This document shows, piece after piece, positions 1 to 10,599 of a stretch of 64,000 nt of DNA (positions are counted from its first letter, which is position 1; every line of letters begins with the position of its first letter). The notes beneath the pieces are model-generated. The model saw nothing but the letters and a program-made list of their open reading frames with translations, made no database searches and was not told where the DNA came from. The position numbers and the translations under genes were made by a program. Source of the stretch: Diphasiastrum complanatum (taxonomy: Eukaryota > Streptophyta > Lycopodiopsida > Lycopodiales > Lycopodiaceae); assembly GCA_029204225.1 (NCBI GenBank), contig CM055097.1, positions 36,504,976 to 36,568,975 of the forward strand, in the 5' to 3' direction.

Positions 1-84
1 CGTGTTCATGTCGTGCCTCCAATGATTGAGTCGCATATCAAAAGAGGCTTAACATAGGGGGACAAAAAGAGACACGATCAAGAC

Positions 85-895
85 CTTTCCAGGGGTAATA
101 GCACCCTTTGCCTCCGCATCAGATATCATGCTTAATCCAATTCTGCAAGAAAAGATAGACATGCATCAGCATACGAGTACTTAAACTAATAAGCAGTTGA
201 CCTCCTCATACGTTATTACTCCTTCAGTAAAGCCCATAAAGTACTCTCTTTGATATTTTTATGACACGAATGTATGCAAACCTATCTTTCACGCTGCAGC
301 AAGGCTCCATGATCTCCAGTTTTGCTGCAATATTTGCAACACAACCCTCCACAACCTTGTTGAGATATACCATAGGTGTTTTTCCTATGAGCTGTTTCAA
401 CACATAATTGCAATACTCTGTCAGAATCAAAACTAAATGATGCGTCCAGGTAACATTCTCAAAGATATCTAAACACTTGTATGCAGTGATTGTCTTATAC
501 AGAGGTCAATTAATTAAACGCCCTCAAAGTATGCCAGAAAAAGCTTAAGCAATCCGATTCAGCATTGACAATCTATGATTAATAGCTACAACACTAGAAT
601 TTGTTGTGAGAATACGTGCCTGAGTGACATCCTCCGCAATATTGAGCCCATCTACCTCTGTTTCAAGCTCGGCAGCCTCTGTCGCCGCTGCCTGATTCAC
701 AGAAGATAAGGGCTTCATGCTATTTCCCAAGCTGGAGCTCAGCTTCCCACCAACAAAACCCCCTGGTTTGCGCCTTAACGCAACAGCAGGGGCAACAACA
801 ACAGATTTGGGTGAGGCATCAGCACCTTTCTGTGAAGCCGATCCATTGAACGCTACTTCTGCCATCCCTACTTGAATTCCTGCCACTGCTGCCAT
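85..895 (-). CDS. Cysteine synthase (O-acetylserine(thiol)lyase), plastid type, first three exons; gene continues past the left edge
   Basis: This enzyme uses pyridoxal phosphate (PLP) to make cysteine from O-acetylserine and sulfide. Three exons are visible: 620-895 (92 codons from the ATG at 893-895), 282-391 and 85-142. The first ~75 residues are Ala/Ser/Lys-rich with few acidic residues, as in a plastid transit peptide. They are followed by [10 protein letters not shown], and exon 2 opens with [11 protein letters not shown]. Exon 2 then holds [12 protein letters not shown], where the Lys of SVKDR is the PLP lysine of this family. Exon 3 reads [19 protein letters not shown]. Splice phases fit: phase 0 between exons 1 and 2, an Arg codon split 2+1 between exons 2 and 3, and phase 0 after GK at 85. 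The order of motifs matches plant plastid and mitochondrial OAS-TL. The rest of the catalytic domain lies outside the window, so function and intactness cannot be judged fully. Confidence 0.93.
392..619 (-). other. Intron 1 of the cysteine synthase gene, apparent GC-AG type
   Basis: Protein continuity between DVTQ (exon 1) and LIGKTP (exon 2) is conserved in the family and forces the donor to CAG|GCACGT, with the acceptor ...GAAACAG|CTC. The intron is 228 bp. The donor dinucleotide is GC, not GT. Intron 2 (143-281, 139 bp) uses a normal AG|GT donor and a TTCTTGCAG acceptor. Intron 3 begins at 84 and leaves the window. A GT donor earlier in exon 1 (GAG|GTAG) would delete the conserved [10 protein letters not shown] stretch, so it is less likely. 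Confidence 0.8.
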
Positions 896-1103
896 ATCCT
901 CCTGCTGCTACCAATTTATTTCTTCTTCTGCTGTCTGCTGGATCGATCCCTCATTCTTCCAACTACTCTCGTCTGTCTCTCTCACCTCGCTAGATAGACT
1001 ATCGCTATTTTTCCTCCCCAGAACCCTATATTCGCAAAGCCCTAACTTTTCACGTTTTTCATTTTGAAGGGTGCAGGAACTCTAAAGTGCAATCAAACAG
1101 CCA

Positions 1104-1112
1104 ATATATATA
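1104..1112 (-). promoter_or_regulatory. Candidate TATA box of the cysteine synthase gene
   Basis: On the minus strand the sequence reads CTATATATATTGG, about 210 bp upstream of the start codon. This leaves a ~180-nt 5' leader that contains GA-rich stretches (960-985). Position and sequence suit a plant TATA box, but no transcript evidence is available here. Confidence 0.5.
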
Positions 1113-1119
1113 GATTTCT

Positions 1120-2120
1120 ACATAAACACAGTTTAATTATGGGATAGCCACAATAAGTGCACGTGCCCATCAGAGAAACTCCGTTCACCACCATTCTGAA
1201 ACCCTAAAATACACCTGGCTGCCTTAAAACACGTTTTGTGATTTGTGTGTTTTGGTGCAAGGAATGATAATAATTGAGATTGATTTCATGGGTAGATTCA
1301 TTGAATGTTAAATCTTGCAAATCACATCACATGTAAGGGCCCCCCTAGGGGGTTAAGGTAGTAAGTAAAGGCTCCTCCTTCTAACTTCACCCTTTAGTTT
1401 GACTTATGAGCTTTGGAGAAATAGTGCCCTCCTCACAAACTTCCAACCCGTGGGACCTCATACCTCACTACGTCAACCTTCACAAGTAATCTAAACTCAA
1501 TTTTGGGATTGTGGGGTTGAGGTCACACAAATCTCGGGCTTGAGATTCAATAGTAGCCCCAATTTAATCGGGCCGTACCGCATAACAATTCAAGTTTTGG
1601 GGTTAATATTTAATGAGTATAGGCCCTAAGTGGTCACCCCACTTGTCTTAGTCGTATGATGTCCATGGTGCTTGTGTATTGGGAGGTCCATTCACTTTAA
1701 TGCCACGCGCCACCCACCCCCAACGACAAAGAAAGCAGGCATCTCCAAGAGAAGTGCATGGCAAATGGACAAATGCAAAACAATCAGAGAGATGATCGTG
1801 TTGCTCATTTGTTCCTAGCACCACACACAAGTTGGCCCCCATTCAAAGTGTAGAGAGAGAAAGTGAGATAGCATAGCAAAGAGTTAAATTTTTCATCGAG
1901 ATGCCAATTTGGTCATAAAACGGCTAATCAATGTGCATGAAATAGCCATTCCAAGTGCTCAAAACTCTTCTAGGGAGGAGCGTAAAAGGAGGAGAGGTTC
2001 TTTTCCACCATATTGTGTATTGTTTCTTAATAGCCTTAAGAACAAATGGCAATTCCTCATCATGTAATACTTTGTTAGATCATTCATATTAAAAGGCCAA
2101 CAAAGACGAGCCTACCAAAG
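1120..2120. other. Intergenic stretch, no gene recognised
   Basis: No supported coding region is visible. The only structural oddity is a short GC-rich palindrome near 1338-1355 (GGGCCCCCCTAGGGGG). The 64-codon frame at 1648-1842 has no recognisable motif and is judged spurious. Confidence 0.4.
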
Positions 2121-2124
2121 ATCC

Positions 2125-2394
2125 TCATTGACCATCGGCTTCACACTTTTTCTTTAAATAAAACGTGAAATTATGTTCTAATCCATTAGCTTTAGACCAT
2201 GTTGGTTCTTGAATCATGGATGTGAGTCCTGTTGGATTTTCAATGCTCAGGCCCAAATCCATTTGGTAATGAGCATCCTGAAAGCTGTATATACTTATAC
2301 GGTTCTTTATCATGTAGCACCACAAGGAATAGTTTGTGCCATCCAGCCTATTTTCATTAAATGAAGAACCAATAGATTCCGATTCTTTAGCCAT
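2125..2394 (-). pseudogene. Copia gag N-terminal fragment
   Basis: The first ~30 residues (MAKESESIGSSFNENRLDGT, then NYSLW) closely match the start of the gag of the copia element at 23661 on the other strand. The leader also matches: the CTACTACAAGCTGA stretch upstream of the start is shared. After about residue 30 the frame diverges and lacks the rest of the gag domain, the zinc knuckle and any pol region. It is a scrap of a related copia element, in inverted orientation to the copy at 22.5-31.8 kb. Confidence 0.75.
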
Positions 2395-3485
2395 AACAGA
2401 AAAATCAGCTTGTAGTAGATAGGAAATAGACTTTCCAAGAGAAAATCTACTCCCTTAATCTCCCCTCCAATAAAAAAAACATAGATTTATAATCTAATTT
2501 AAACTTAGACAAAACTTAAATGCTCTTGCCCTCCAAAGTGCCTTTGACATGGAAGTAAGTGAGCTTTCAAATTGAGTGGCCTTGTAGTCCGTGTGAAACC
2601 ACCCTGAGCCTATGTTATCTGGACGAGGCTACAGTGCGGACTAGTTTTATATTTCATTATAACTACCGATATACTATAGCATGTATGTAGAAAAATAGCA
2701 CTTTCAAAATGGGATATAAGCTTTGTGGGTGAGTTGATGGGGAAAGGACATTCTTAAGCACCTATTGTCACTGGATCAACAAAATACCCACAGGGGGACA
2801 CTCAACCACTCATCAAGAATGAAAACACAGCAAAAGATCGAAATCCAGAACCATAATTTCTCGATACTAGATCGACTCGACTCGACTTGTAATTTTCCGA
2901 GTCAATCCCGTAATTTCTTGAGTCATTGTATTTTTCGATACTGTCAACCAGAAATCCGACCCACGTCGCGACGTTGACAGTCCACCTACTCTGTACATGC
3001 ATTTATGGTCAGAATGACGGCTACCTACTGTAGGACGGATCTAGTAAATTAAGTAGATTAATGTCATGCTTTCAATGTACCTATCACTGACATCCAAAAA
3101 TCAATGTGAATCTACAATGGAGTCAATGCCCTAATCAGATTTATTTATTCAATAGGCATTAATTTGTAGCTAACCAGTTTTTGCTCAACGACATTCAGCT
3201 GAAGCTTCTTCTTCGAGACACAGCCGCGTTGTTGCTTCAACCTATTGTACTCATTTTTAATCAATCAGAGTGCAACTTTTTGTCTACAATACTACTTTGT
3301 TCTATTGCGCATTGCTACTGTTCATTCATCTTGATTATTCTTGTTGGTAACTGACGCCCTTCCGATCCGCAACCATCATGTGCTAAAACTTCCGCTGCTA
3401 TTACACATCTCCGATTTTGTCTATCATATCTCTAATAATCCAATATCAGTCGATCCTTCGCATTCCCATCATTTTTACAACAATA

Positions 3486-3497
3486 TGGTATGAGAGC
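3486..3497 (+). promoter_or_regulatory. tRNA-iMet primer-binding site of the 3.4-kb copia
   Basis: TGGTATGAGAGC differs at one base from the standard copia site TGGTATCAGAGC and is followed by GGG, as often seen. It lies ~150 bp before the gag start codon at 3632. Confidence 0.7.
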
Positions 3498-3631
3498 GGG
3501 TGTTTCAGTAATCTGCATTTCTATTACGAGTTATCAGTCTTGTTTCTACCAAGACATTGTTTTCAGCAAGTGCGCAGCCAACTGTATTTTGATATCATTG
3601 TTTCTACCAACGATCTTGCTCTCTACACCAT

Positions 3632-4570
3632 CATGGATCCGTCTTCTAGTTCATCTTTGATTGACAAACTTGACAAAGAGAACTACCATCTGTGGAAGTT
3701 CAACATGAAGGTAGTACTACTTGCCAAAGAACTATGGGACATCGTTGATGGCACAAAAGTCAAACCTAAGGGTGATGCAGGCATCATCACCAAATGGAGA
3801 CAACGAGATGGCAAGGCATTTGTCTTAATCACACTCAATATCAAAGACTCACAAATCAGTCATATTCGGGCTGCTCAAACTGCTATGGATGCTTGGGATA
3901 TCCTAGCAACCCTCTATTATCAGGGATGTCACTTTCAAACTTCATTTGAGGAAGAATTCTTCACATTGAGAATGTATGATGCATATAGTGTTTTGAGCCA
4001 TCTCAACACTTCAAAAATCTCATGGAGGAGATGAGTGCAACCAGCTCACTCATTGAAGGTTCTGATGCAATAATGACTCTATTATCGAGTCTGTCTGATG
4101 CCTATAAAACTTGGCTCATGGCTATTTCGACCCAGCAGCATCTCACTCTATCAACAGTCATTTTGATGCTACTACAAGAGGAAATCATAAGAAATGCATC
4201 CTCCTCCGGCTCAGGATCGGATCCTCAAGCTCTGTATTCAAAGAAAAATCAAAAGTTAAAATCCAATAAATCCACAAAGTCAAATTATCCTGACATGAAG
4301 AGCAACATGCAGCCTATTATCCTGACATGAAGAGCAACATGCAGCCTGGATCGAATTCAAGATCAAATTTTTCATCATTCCATTCAATGCAGAAACTATT
4401 CTGCAAATATTATAAGAGGACTGGCCATCTCATCAAGGACTATAGAACTTTAAAATACAACAATGAAAAGAAGCAACAGCTCCAACAACAAGCAAATGTT
4501 GCCACAACTAGTCACTCGATCCAGCAACAAGAGCAAGATCAAGCAACCTTCATGACCAAAGTTGGAGAAC
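3632..4570 (+). pseudogene. Copia gag, broken
   Basis: The frame starts MDPSSSSSLIDKLDKENYHL, followed by WKFNMKVVLLAKELWDIV: the UBN2/gag fold of plant copia elements. A frameshift falls near 4020, and another is caused by a 32-bp tandem duplication at 4284-4347. The zinc knuckle at ~4400-4445 reads CKYYKRTGHLIKDY, so two of the three cysteines of CX2CX4HX4C are tyrosine and zinc binding should be lost. A non-functional relic. Confidence 0.8.
4284..4347 (+). repeat. 32-bp perfect tandem duplication in copia gag
   Basis: The unit starting ATTATCCTGACATGAAGAGC occurs at 4284-4315 and again at 4316-4347. Because 32 is not a multiple of three, it shifts the gag frame. It looks like a replication-slippage or repair duplication after the element died. 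Confidence 0.9.
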
Positions 4571-5770
4571 AGCAGGATATCGATTCCTGGTATTTGGGCT
4601 CGGGAGCAACACAACATATGACTCACCATCGAGACTGGTTCCAAGACTACAAGCCATTCACCCATTCTCAAGTTGTGCAACTTGGAGACAACTCATCTAA
4701 TTCCATCAAGATTGAAGGAACAATCAGGGTCGAATTTCAGAAAGGTGAAGTAAAGTTGTTGTCCAATGTTCTTCACGTTCTCAATCTTACCAAAAATCTA
4801 CTCTCAATAAGAAGAATCACTGATTTTGGTCGTAGGGTTGAATTCGATACAGAGGGATGCACCATTCTTGACAAATCTAGGCAAGCTTTAGCTTTTGGTA
4901 GAAGATGTGGCTACCTTTACAAGCTTTGTCACTGTTATTCTACAAATAGTCAAACTCTTCACACTTCTACTTTTAAATCAACCAATATGTTGTGGCATTT
5001 CAAATTAGGCCATTTAAATTTCAATAGTATTCAACAAATGTCAAATCAGAATCTAGTGCAAGATCTTCCATCTATCGAATTCTCCTTGTGAAAGCTGTAT
5101 TATCAACAAACATGCTAGCATTCATGTTTGATTCAATTCATACTTCTAGAGATTTGCTAGACCTTGTGCATAGTGACATTTGTGGCCCAATGCAGACTAC
5201 TTCCATCCAAGTTCTTCAAACAGTTCAAAGCATCTGCTGAAATCAAACCCAGAGGAAAATCAAGGCTCTGCGTACTGATGGAGGAGGAGAATTCATCTTT
5301 ACTGAATTCAAGGAGTTCTGCAAGGCAAATGAAATACATCAACAATATACAATGAGCTACTCACCTCAGTCCAATGGTGTAAGAGAATTGAAGAATCAGA
5401 CACTTATCAAAAGTGCCAAGAGGATGTTGGGCAATGCCTCTCTTCCAAAGAAATTTTGGGCATAAGTTATCATGACTGCTGCCTATTTACAGAATCAATC
5501 CATCAAAAAGGAAACACCATATGAGGTATGGACAGGATCGATACCATCACTCAAGCATATTCCACTGTTTGGATGCATTGCTTACTCTCAGATCCCTGCT
5601 GATCTAAGAAAGAAGTTGGACAACACAAGCTGAAAATCGATTTTCATAGGCTACTCCCCAGATCACAAGGCATACAAGCTCTACGATATGGAAACCTAGA
5701 AAGCATTTACTAGTAGATATGTCATTTTTGTGGAAGACCAATTTTTTGACCCCAAGGGGAAAGCTTGAGA
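4571..5770 (+). pseudogene. Copia protease and integrase, broken
   Basis: The protease motif reads WYLGSGATQHM, where the catalytic Asp of the usual DSGA motif is Gly. A GAG-pre-integrase segment (WHFKLGHLNF) follows. Integrase pieces are DLLDLVHSDICGPMQTTS near 5150 and LRTDGGGEF plus SYSPQSNGV near 5270-5380. A deletion or frameshift around 5210 and stops at ~5465 and ~5632 break it. The C-terminal piece ...IFIGYSPDHKAYKLYD is typical of copia. Confidence 0.8.
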
Positions 5771-5924
5771 AAATTCCAATCCAAGTATCAAAAATAGCTC
5801 CAGGATCAAACAACATGTGTCAGAACCTCAACGGATCGAATCACATCAGAGGATCGAAGTTCAACATTGAAGATCGAACCGATCCAGAAACCTCCATCCC
5901 GATTTATGGATGATCCAGCCTGTT

Positions 5925-6776
5925 ATATTGTGCAAGAACCAAGCACTATATCAGAGGCAATGTCAACTCCTAATGCTGATCAGTGGAAAGATGCAATGGA
6001 CACAAAATTTGATTCTTTGATCGAGATTCAAACGTGGATTGTAACTGAGCTGTCAAAGGATCGAAATCCGATTCCATTCAAATGGATATTCAAAGCGAAG
6101 TCTGATGCTGAAGGAAGATTAAATTGATACAAGGCCAGGCTGGTCGCCAAAGGCTTCTCCCAGATTTCAGATCTGGATTATTCCGAGACCTTCAGCTATG
6201 TTGTTAAGCATGCTTCAATTTGATTACTTCTTTCCTATGCAGTTGTCGAAGTCCGCCAAATGGATGTCCAGACCGCTCTCCTCAATGGGACTATCGAAGA
6301 GGAGATTTATATGTCGCAGCCAGAGGGATACGAACTGAAGGGTAAGGAACACCTAGTGTGCAAAATCTGCAAGGTTTTATATGGTCTAAAACAGTCACCA
6401 AGAGCCTAGTTTTTAAAATTTAATGCATTTATAATCAAGAATGATCTCATTCCACGCTCTGCAGACACAAATGTCTATTTCAAGTCTGTATCGCGTTCTT
6501 TCATAATCATCACTCTTTATGTAGATGACATGTGTTTAGTAACAATTTGAATTTATTGAAGGATACAAAATGCATGCTAGCATAGGAATACAGGCTGACT
6601 GATATGGGTCCAACCCATTATTGTCTCAAAATTCAAATTTTTTGAACTCATCCAGCAAACAGATTTTCATCAGTCAACAACTATATCTCACCAACGTGCT
6701 GGACAAATATGGAATGACCAACTACAAATCGAGCTACTTCTCACTCGACCCTGGTCTGAAGCTGTGAAAGGAGCAA
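5925..6776 (+). pseudogene. Copia reverse transcriptase, broken and truncated
   Basis: Recognisable RT_2 segments are [52 protein letters not shown] and the active-site block LYVDDM near 6519. In-frame stops occur at 6124, ~6220, 6406 and after 6540. The frame ends where the gypsy LTR begins at 6777. Confidence 0.8.
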
Positions 6777-7253
6777 TGTTATAACGATCGCCAAGTGAAG
6801 ATCTTCAAGAATATTGTCACGTGCAAACCAAAAGGACACCTGTGGAGCATGAACCACCCAACCAATATGGAGAGGCTAGTAAATACCCTAACCAATCCAC
6901 CCTTAAGCCATAGTGAAGAACACAAGAGAGGAGAGGAGAAACTGAATTCACAATAGGGAGATGGGCGAGTTTCCATAGGATATATTTCTCCAAGAGATAG
7001 AGAATATTTTCCCTAGGATCCCCATGCAACCTATATTGAGCTATTGACCTCCTATTCTTGCATTAAAGTAGTCCTTCACCATGCATGTGCTCCTATGTCC
7101 AATTATAGTCTGGGCCCTCATATGATTATTAATTACTTGATACGACCACGTCCGAAACGACGTAGTATAACTAATATCCACATACAACAGGAGTGACCAG
7201 CTATCCACGTTAGGAATTATTCTGATTCCCTTGTACATGACATGGACATAACA
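6777..7253 (-). repeat. 3' LTR of the chromovirus gypsy, 477 bp
   Basis: On the minus strand it begins TGTTATGTCCATG directly after a polypurine tract and ends GATCGTTATAACA, giving TG...CA ends. Its last 56 bp (6780-6835) recur at 35079-35134 on the plus strand just before a primer-binding site, which supports this end as the LTR terminus. Confidence 0.75.
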
Positions 7254-7266
7254 TTCTTCCCCCCTT
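7254..7266 (-). promoter_or_regulatory. Polypurine tract of the chromovirus gypsy
   Basis: The minus strand reads CAAGGGGGGAAGAA immediately before the LTR start TGTTATG. This is the expected plus-strand primer next to the 3' LTR. Confidence 0.75.
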
Positions 7267-7275
7267 GAACCACTT

Positions 7276-8376
7276 CTATCTGTAGAAGTGAAACCTAGGA
7301 AAATTCTTCTTTATGCTTTTGACCTTCTCCCACGAATCATCATCCCTAGTCAGTCCCTTCCAATTGATCAAGCACTCAGAGATAGAACGATTTCTCAATT
7401 GTTTATCTTTTGTTCTGAGCACTTTTTCAGGTTCCAAAGGAACACTAAGCGATAAGTCCTCCAAATGGGTAAGATCTTTCTCGAAACCAACTACGTCACC
7501 TTCATGTAAACTTAATTTTAGATGGCTTACATGAAACACATGGTGAGCTGTAGTCTTGTTTTGAAGATCTAGTTCATAAGCTAAAGAACCAATTTTCTTT
7601 ACAATCCGAAATGGTTCACAATATCTCGTAGACGGTTTATAATGCTTCCCCATACGCATAGTCTTAGAATCCTTAGGTATTCTAAGATATACTCAGTCAT
7701 CAACTTTAAAATCTCTGGGAGACCTCTTAAGATCGGCATAGTGCTTAGCTCTATCCTGAGCACTCCGGATACAATCACGGGCCACTTGCAACATTTCACT
7801 CATATTATGCAAGAAATCTGCAACTTTTTGGATCTTAACAGACTTTGTCTCCACATTTACCGGAGATCTAGGTTGAAAACCGTACATCAACATAAACAGA
7901 CTATAACCAGTAGCAAAATGATTCCTACTGTTATAAACAAACTCAATCAAAGGAACATAATCTTTCCGCTGAGATTGCTTGTGAGACACATGTGTTCTCA
8001 ACATATCCTCCATAGTCTGATTAGTTCTCTCAGTCTGGCCATCTGCTTCAGGATGATCAGAAGAACTAAAACTTAGCGAGGTTTCAAGCTTATGGAATAC
8101 AGCTGACCAAAAGTGACCTGTAAATTTAGGATCTCTATCACTAACTATATCACTTGGCAGTCCATAAAGCCTAAACAATCTTTCCACAAAGATCTGGGCT
8201 AAATCCGAAGCCTTATCAGTTGACTTGACTGGTATAAAAGTAGCTAACTTTGTCAATCTGTTCACCACAACCCAAATAGAATCATTTTGGCGTTAGGTCC
8301 TTGGAAGTCCAACCACAAAATCCATAGATATACTTTCTGATCATTTCTAAGGGATATCTAGGGGATGTAACAACCC
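7276..8376 (-). pseudogene. Gypsy integrase core, C-terminal region and chromodomain
   Basis: The core shows VNRLTKLATFIPV, the second Asp in VSDRDPKFTGHFW and the Glu in HPEADGQTER. A single stop near 7693 separates it from KHYKPSTRYCEPFRIVKKIG and the HHVFHVSHLK segment. The last ~60 residues (ECLINWKGLTRDDDSWE) match the chromodomain that targets chromoviruses to heterochromatin. Upstream of 8268 the frame is shifted but reads the expected segment leading into GGLLHPLDIP at ~8350-8378, where the insertion interrupts it. Confidence 0.85.
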
Positions 8377-8381
8377 TCCAG

Positions 8382-8845
8382 TAGTTACGGATTACAGGAT
8401 ACAGGCCTACTGGGCTACTCTGTATATATTCCGCAGGCCTCTTTACATTTACTATTGGTTATGTATATTTCTGGTTACGCATTTTATATTAGTCATGTAC
8501 AGGCCCCAAAGCCTTTTTATATGCTTATGACCCACACTGGGTCCTTTTTTATGACATTGACTTGCTTTGGACCCTTATTATATGGTTATATGTGGAGTGG
8601 GGGCTCGTAGGAGGGCGCACTATTTTCCCTCCACATTTTGCCTCCCTTTACTTTTGAATTCCTATTTTAGGGTTTATTGGTAGGGTATTTATAGGGGCAT
8701 TTGTACACTCATTTTTCAGATTATTGATTGGTATTGCTTGGGCTCTTCGTGGGAGAACCTATTGTTTTGTCTATTGCTTGTAGGGCTTTAGTCTATTGCT
8801 ATCTTTTATGCTTCATTGATTCAACATCTGAGATTTTGATCATAA
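8382..8845 (+). mobile_element. 464-bp insertion (probable solo LTR) flanked by CTCCAG direct repeats
   Basis: CTCCAG at 8376-8381 is repeated at 8846-8851. Removing the insert plus one repeat restores the gypsy integrase reading through RLKTGGLLHPLDIP, so the borders are exact. The insert has an LTR look: a TATA-like ATTTATAG near 8690 followed by a pyrimidine-rich stretch, and no coding frame. Its ends (TAGTTACGG...ATCATAA) are not the canonical TG...CA. Orientation is inferred only from the TATA-like box. Confidence 0.7.
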
Positions 8846-8851
8846 CTCCAG

Positions 8852-9060
8852 TCTTTAAGCGTTCAGCTTTGGCTAACTGAAATATACCACATAAGACTCG
8901 ACAAATGGCTTGAGTTTCGGCCAATAAAACTCTCTTTTGACCAAGTCCAAAGTCCTGTGTATACTAGGATGACCCACACAGAGAACGTCATGACACTCAT
9001 AAAGAATCCTCTTCTTTAACTCATCATCCACTAGCACACAAATATAGTAACCCACCTCAG
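8852..9060 (-). pseudogene. Gypsy integrase zinc-binding region
   Basis: The minus-strand frame ILYECHDVLCVGHPSIHRTL, then DLVKREFYWPKLKPFVESYV matches the H2C2 zinc-binding domain at the start of gypsy integrase. It leads into QLAKAERLKT at the insertion border. The second Cys pair is degraded (VVYFS) and a stop is present. Confidence 0.75.
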
Positions 9061-9121
9061 ATAGAGAACGATTCCACTATCTTCTTATCTTTCCTAGGAA
9101 CCTGCCCTTGTGAATAAATCT

Positions 9122-10531
9122 TGTTGGAAATTAAGCTCACAGTTGTCTCCTTGGAATCATAACTTACACAACTAATTTATTTGAAAAACGTCTACAAACG
9201 GGCTTCCGGCTGATATCCGGCAAAGGATAACCAATCCCATCATTATTTCAAGTTCAGATGTTAAGTTTAATAACTTGAAGTCATTGAAGACTTGGCCATC
9301 TTGAAGGACTTCCACAAAACTTGCATTTAGAACAAGTTTGGAGATTTACATTACTTTTTCAACAATTTGCAGAAATACACTAAGTGTCGCACAGTTCGCA
9401 TTTTTCGCACTTTTGCCTTCGACTTCTTCCGTTCAATTATTTTGAAGAAGTCAACTTGTTTACAGTTCAAAAGTTTAACTATTTTTCAACACCTTCGGCT
9501 TTTTCGCATTTTTCTGAAAATTGTGAAGAGAGAGAAAATTCCAGAAGGTCATCTATTTTTAAGGGTTAAACTGTTAAAGACACCTTCGCCTTTTTTTAAG
9601 GACACCTCAAACGTATTTTTAAGGGCACCTTAAACTTGTTCAAGGGCACCTTCGGTTTTTTCGCAAAAAATCCGAAAAGAGAGAAAATGTCGAAGGTCGT
9701 CTGTTTTTTAATGAGGAACGTTCCCAGCCACTTTCCGAAATTTGTGAAGTGAGAGAAAACCACTCCACGTAAAATGTGAAGTGAGAGATTTTGCGATGTC
9801 CTTGTTCGCGTCAACATTCCTGATTTGTTGACCGTATAAACTATGTACAGTTGTCACAAAGCCATATACTTCCAAGTACAACGACTTGTCTAATTAGGTG
9901 ACAAACATTTAATGTAGTTAATACATGGATGCAATCTATAAATAGATCATCCCAAAACATATTACATGAAACGCTCCATCTATAAGACGTATTATTTGAG
10001 CCTCCCAGTTATGCCGTCATTTTGTTTTGTAACTGCCATTGTTGTGCTTCAGTGTAATATAGCAGCAATACGCTTTTTATCTGTGTATAACATAGATGAA
10101 TGATTATTGTGATTTGAATGCACTCTGTCACTGTTTGATCGCGCTTGTTTGCTCACTCTGATCAGAACACAGACGTCAATGACTCCTCAGTTTCCGATCA
10201 GACGATGGCTGTCTTTGATGCCTGAGGAACTCGCGATATCATACTGCTCTTTCCATCTATTTCAGAACTATACTTCTCATTTAATCCATTTTTTAGTAAT
10301 ACCACACACACCATTTCTAATCTCTTCGGTGGACTGTACTATTTGTGAGTATGAATTAATTTTTAAGATCCTATTGGGCAATTAAGAACACTTAAAGCTG
10401 TGATTGTTTTTCTGTATAAGCTTTCTATTAGATTGTTTTTGCACTTAGCAGCTGATTGTAATGGGAGAGCTGTTCCGCAATATTCCTGCTCTCTTCTGCG
10501 TCTGTGTTTTTCTATCTCCCTTGCCCCATCA
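9122..10531 (+). repeat. SIRE/Maximus-like copia 5' LTR, about 1410 bp
   Basis: It begins TGTTGGAAATTAAGC, ends CCCCATCA and is followed after two bases by the primer site TTGGTATCAGAGC. The long LTR and the TTGG-type primer site are typical of the SIRE/Maximus lineage. A strong TATA box lies at 9937-9944. The U3 part (9400-9800) is full of degenerate CACCTTCGGC-like and GTGAAGAGAGAG-like motifs. Confidence 0.75.
9937..9944 (+). promoter_or_regulatory. TATA box of the SIRE-like LTR
   Basis: TCTATAAATAGATC is a near-ideal plant TATA box about 600 bp from the 3' end of the LTR. It would place the start of the R region near 9970. Confidence 0.65.
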
Positions 10532-10533
10532 GA

Positions 10534-10546
10534 TTGGTATCAGAGC
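10534..10546 (+). promoter_or_regulatory. tRNA-iMet primer-binding site after the SIRE-like LTR
   Basis: TTGGTATCAGAGC is an exact match to the usual copia primer site, two bases after the LTR end. Confidence 0.85.
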
Positions 10547-10599
10547 ATAGCTCATATAAACCAAGAGATTAAGTTTGTTCCATTTGTATTACTGTTAAC

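Larger units (their letters stand above)
3484..6776 (+). mobile_element. Decayed Ty1/copia retrotransposon, 5' primer site to partial reverse transcriptase
   Basis: Gag, protease, integrase and reverse transcriptase follow in copia order (integrase before RT). A primer-binding site (PBS) for initiator tRNA-Met sits at the left end. The 5' LTR should end near 3482 (...TTACAACAA), but its outer boundary was not found. The right end is cut at 6776 by the LTR of a minus-strand gypsy element, so RNase H and the 3' LTR are missing here. Many stops and frameshifts show an old copy. Confidence 0.85.
6777..9121 (-). mobile_element. Ty3/gypsy chromovirus, 3' part (integrase, chromodomain, 3' LTR)
   Basis: Reading on the minus strand: integrase zinc-binding region (9060-8852), core (8376-7693), C-terminal region with chromodomain (7659-7276), polypurine tract, then a 477-bp LTR. 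The element sits inside the copia at 3.4-6.8 kb. Its upstream half is cut at 9121/9122 by a SIRE-like LTR. It also contains a 464-bp insertion at 8382-8845. Confidence 0.85.

Noticed and set aside
1648-1842. 64-codon minus-strand frame
   Set aside because: No motif, no start context and no continuation; treated as chance.
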